Shown here one piece after another: positions 63,341 to 64,000 of a stretch of 64,000 nucleotides of DNA. Every line of letters begins with the position of its first letter. Position 1 is the first letter of the stretch. The DNA is taken from positions 2,790,001 to 2,854,000 of the forward strand of contig JAGVVL010000001.1 in assembly GCA_018287875.1 (NCBI GenBank). Direction: 5' to 3'. Source of the stretch: Nigrospora sphaerica (lineage: Eukaryota; Ascomycota; Sordariomycetes; Amphisphaeriales; Apiosporaceae). The notes below the pieces were generated by a model that was given only the letters and a program-made list of their open reading frames with translations, made no database searches and was not told the origin of the DNA. The position numbers and the translations under genes are program-made.

Positions 63341-64000
63341 TTACAGCGAGAACAGCACAATCTCGCCCTGCTCGTTCCGTCGCATACGCAATGTCCGCCA
63401 GAGCTCCTTCTCTTCCTGGGACTTGCCGAGGCTGGTGCCAGACGAGTCGCGTTCGCGGTGGAAACGTTTCAGAGCCTTGTTCACGCTGTAACCCCGTGCG
63501 CTGTCGGGGCCCTTGGTGCACAGGCCCAGAAAGAGATCCGGCCGAGGCTTGTAAACGACGAGCTGTCCGTTGGCTTCCTTGCCATCGGCAGTCGAGGGAC
63601 GGTAGTCGATAAGCTTGGCGGACTTTTCCGCCTCGGAGCGGTGGCGGTGGTGCTTCTTCTCCTTTCGCTCCGACGAGTGTTTTCTCTTTTTGGACACCTT
63701 GCTCGACTTGGATGGTCCCGACACGAGGGCCTTCAAGCCACCCAGGGCCTCGGGTCGACTGGTCTTGGTTTTTGACTTGGTCTTCTTCGTTGTCGGGCTG
63801 TCGGGGGAAGGCTCAGCATTATCTCCGCCCGAGTAGTCCGGCGACGGCGGGAATACCGAAGGCCGCATGAGACTCTTGAGCCCCCCCGTCAGGCCCGTAT
63901 GCAACTCAGGGGGAGCGTCGGCCATGTCATGGTCAGCCGAGCTGTCGATGGCCGGCGGACTGGTGTCGATGCGCAGCCGTTTGCGCTTCTTATCCTTCTT
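63341..64000 (-). CDS. C-terminal part of an uncharacterised Lys-rich protein (cut by window edge)
   Basis: Partial: the frame is open through the right edge, and the 5' part lies outside the window. About 219 codons are visible. The edge-proximal sequence is very basic (KKDKKRKRLRID), followed by a disordered Pro/Ser/Lys-rich region with a twice-repeated GGLKSL/GGLKAL motif and a His/Lys/Arg-rich stretch (KRKHSSERKEKKHHRHR) that could act as a nuclear localisation signal. The last 70 residues look folded and conserved: QLVVYKPRPDLFLGL, SVNKALKRFHRER, EEKELWRTLRMRRNEQGEIVLF. I recognise this as a conserved fungal C-terminal pattern but cannot assign a function. Confidence 0.78.
   Translation of the reverse strand, partial: KKDKKRKRLRIDTSPPAIDSSADHDMADAPPELHTGLTGGLKSLMRPSVFPPSPDYSGGDNAEPSPDSPTTKKTKSKTKTSRPEALGGLKALVSGPSKSSKVSKKRKHSSERKEKKHHRHRSEAEKSAKLIDYRPSTADGKEANGQLVVYKPRPDLFLGLCTKGPDSARGYSVNKALKRFHRERDSSGTSLGKSQEEKELWRTLRMRRNEQGEIVLFSL

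Noticed and set aside
1..64000. Biosynthetic gene cluster or new defence-type system
   Set aside because: No polyketide synthase, NRPS, terpene cyclase, P450, transporter or NLR-type gene was found; recognised genes are unrelated housekeeping functions.

Overview
The window looks like nuclear DNA of a GC-rich filamentous ascomycete. Evidence: short GT-AG introns (53-158 nt) with CTGAC/CTAAT-type branch sites, long pyrimidine-rich intergenic stretches, an intron-containing tRNA-Tyr, and ascomycete proteins such as a DASH Spc34 subunit, a Skn7 regulator, an Erd1-like EXS protein and a KRE2/KTR mannosyltransferase. The protein set fits Sordariomycetes; I cannot name the genus from sequence alone. 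No rRNA, CRISPR array, intact transposon or secondary-metabolite cluster was seen.

Layout. 0.5-7.1 kb: proteasome lid subunit RPN3 (-) and TFIID/SAGA subunit TAF12 (-). 9.2-10.2 kb: an unrecognised disordered protein (-). 12.6-16 kb: SPC34 (+), convergent with a DsbA/FrnE-like thiol oxidoreductase (-), then a small SRPBCC-fold protein (-). 18-28 kb: eIF2B epsilon (GCD6, -), a secreted GH2 glycosidase (-) and an uncharacterised glycosylated membrane protein (-). 28.7 kb: tRNA-Tyr (-). 32.4-34.8 kb: response regulator SKN7 (-), flanked by gene-poor stretches of 3.7 and 8.4 kb. 43-47.7 kb: MSH2 (-) and TRM10 (+), divergent. 49.8-53.3 kb: NFX1-type zinc-finger protein FAP1 (+). 54-61.5 kb: PEX10 (-), ERD1 (+), a Golgi alpha-mannosyltransferase of family GT15 (-) and the heme protein DAP1 (+). 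A gene cut by the right edge (-) ends at 63.3 kb.

Most genes are housekeeping functions: proteolysis, transcription, translation initiation, kinetochore, mismatch repair, tRNA modification, peroxisome import, Golgi glycosylation and sterol/P450 support. I do not see a clustered new pathway. The observations most worth checking are a mitochondrial-presequence-like N-terminal extension on TRM10, two MluI-box elements in the MSH2/TRM10 promoter, a 17-nt microexon in SKN7, an intron inside the CxxC active site of the DsbA-like gene, the neighbouring ERD1 and GT15 genes, and the 8.4 kb gene-poor block upstream of SKN7. Exon boundaries were worked out by eye from splice consensus plus protein-family continuity, and each join was checked for reading phase.
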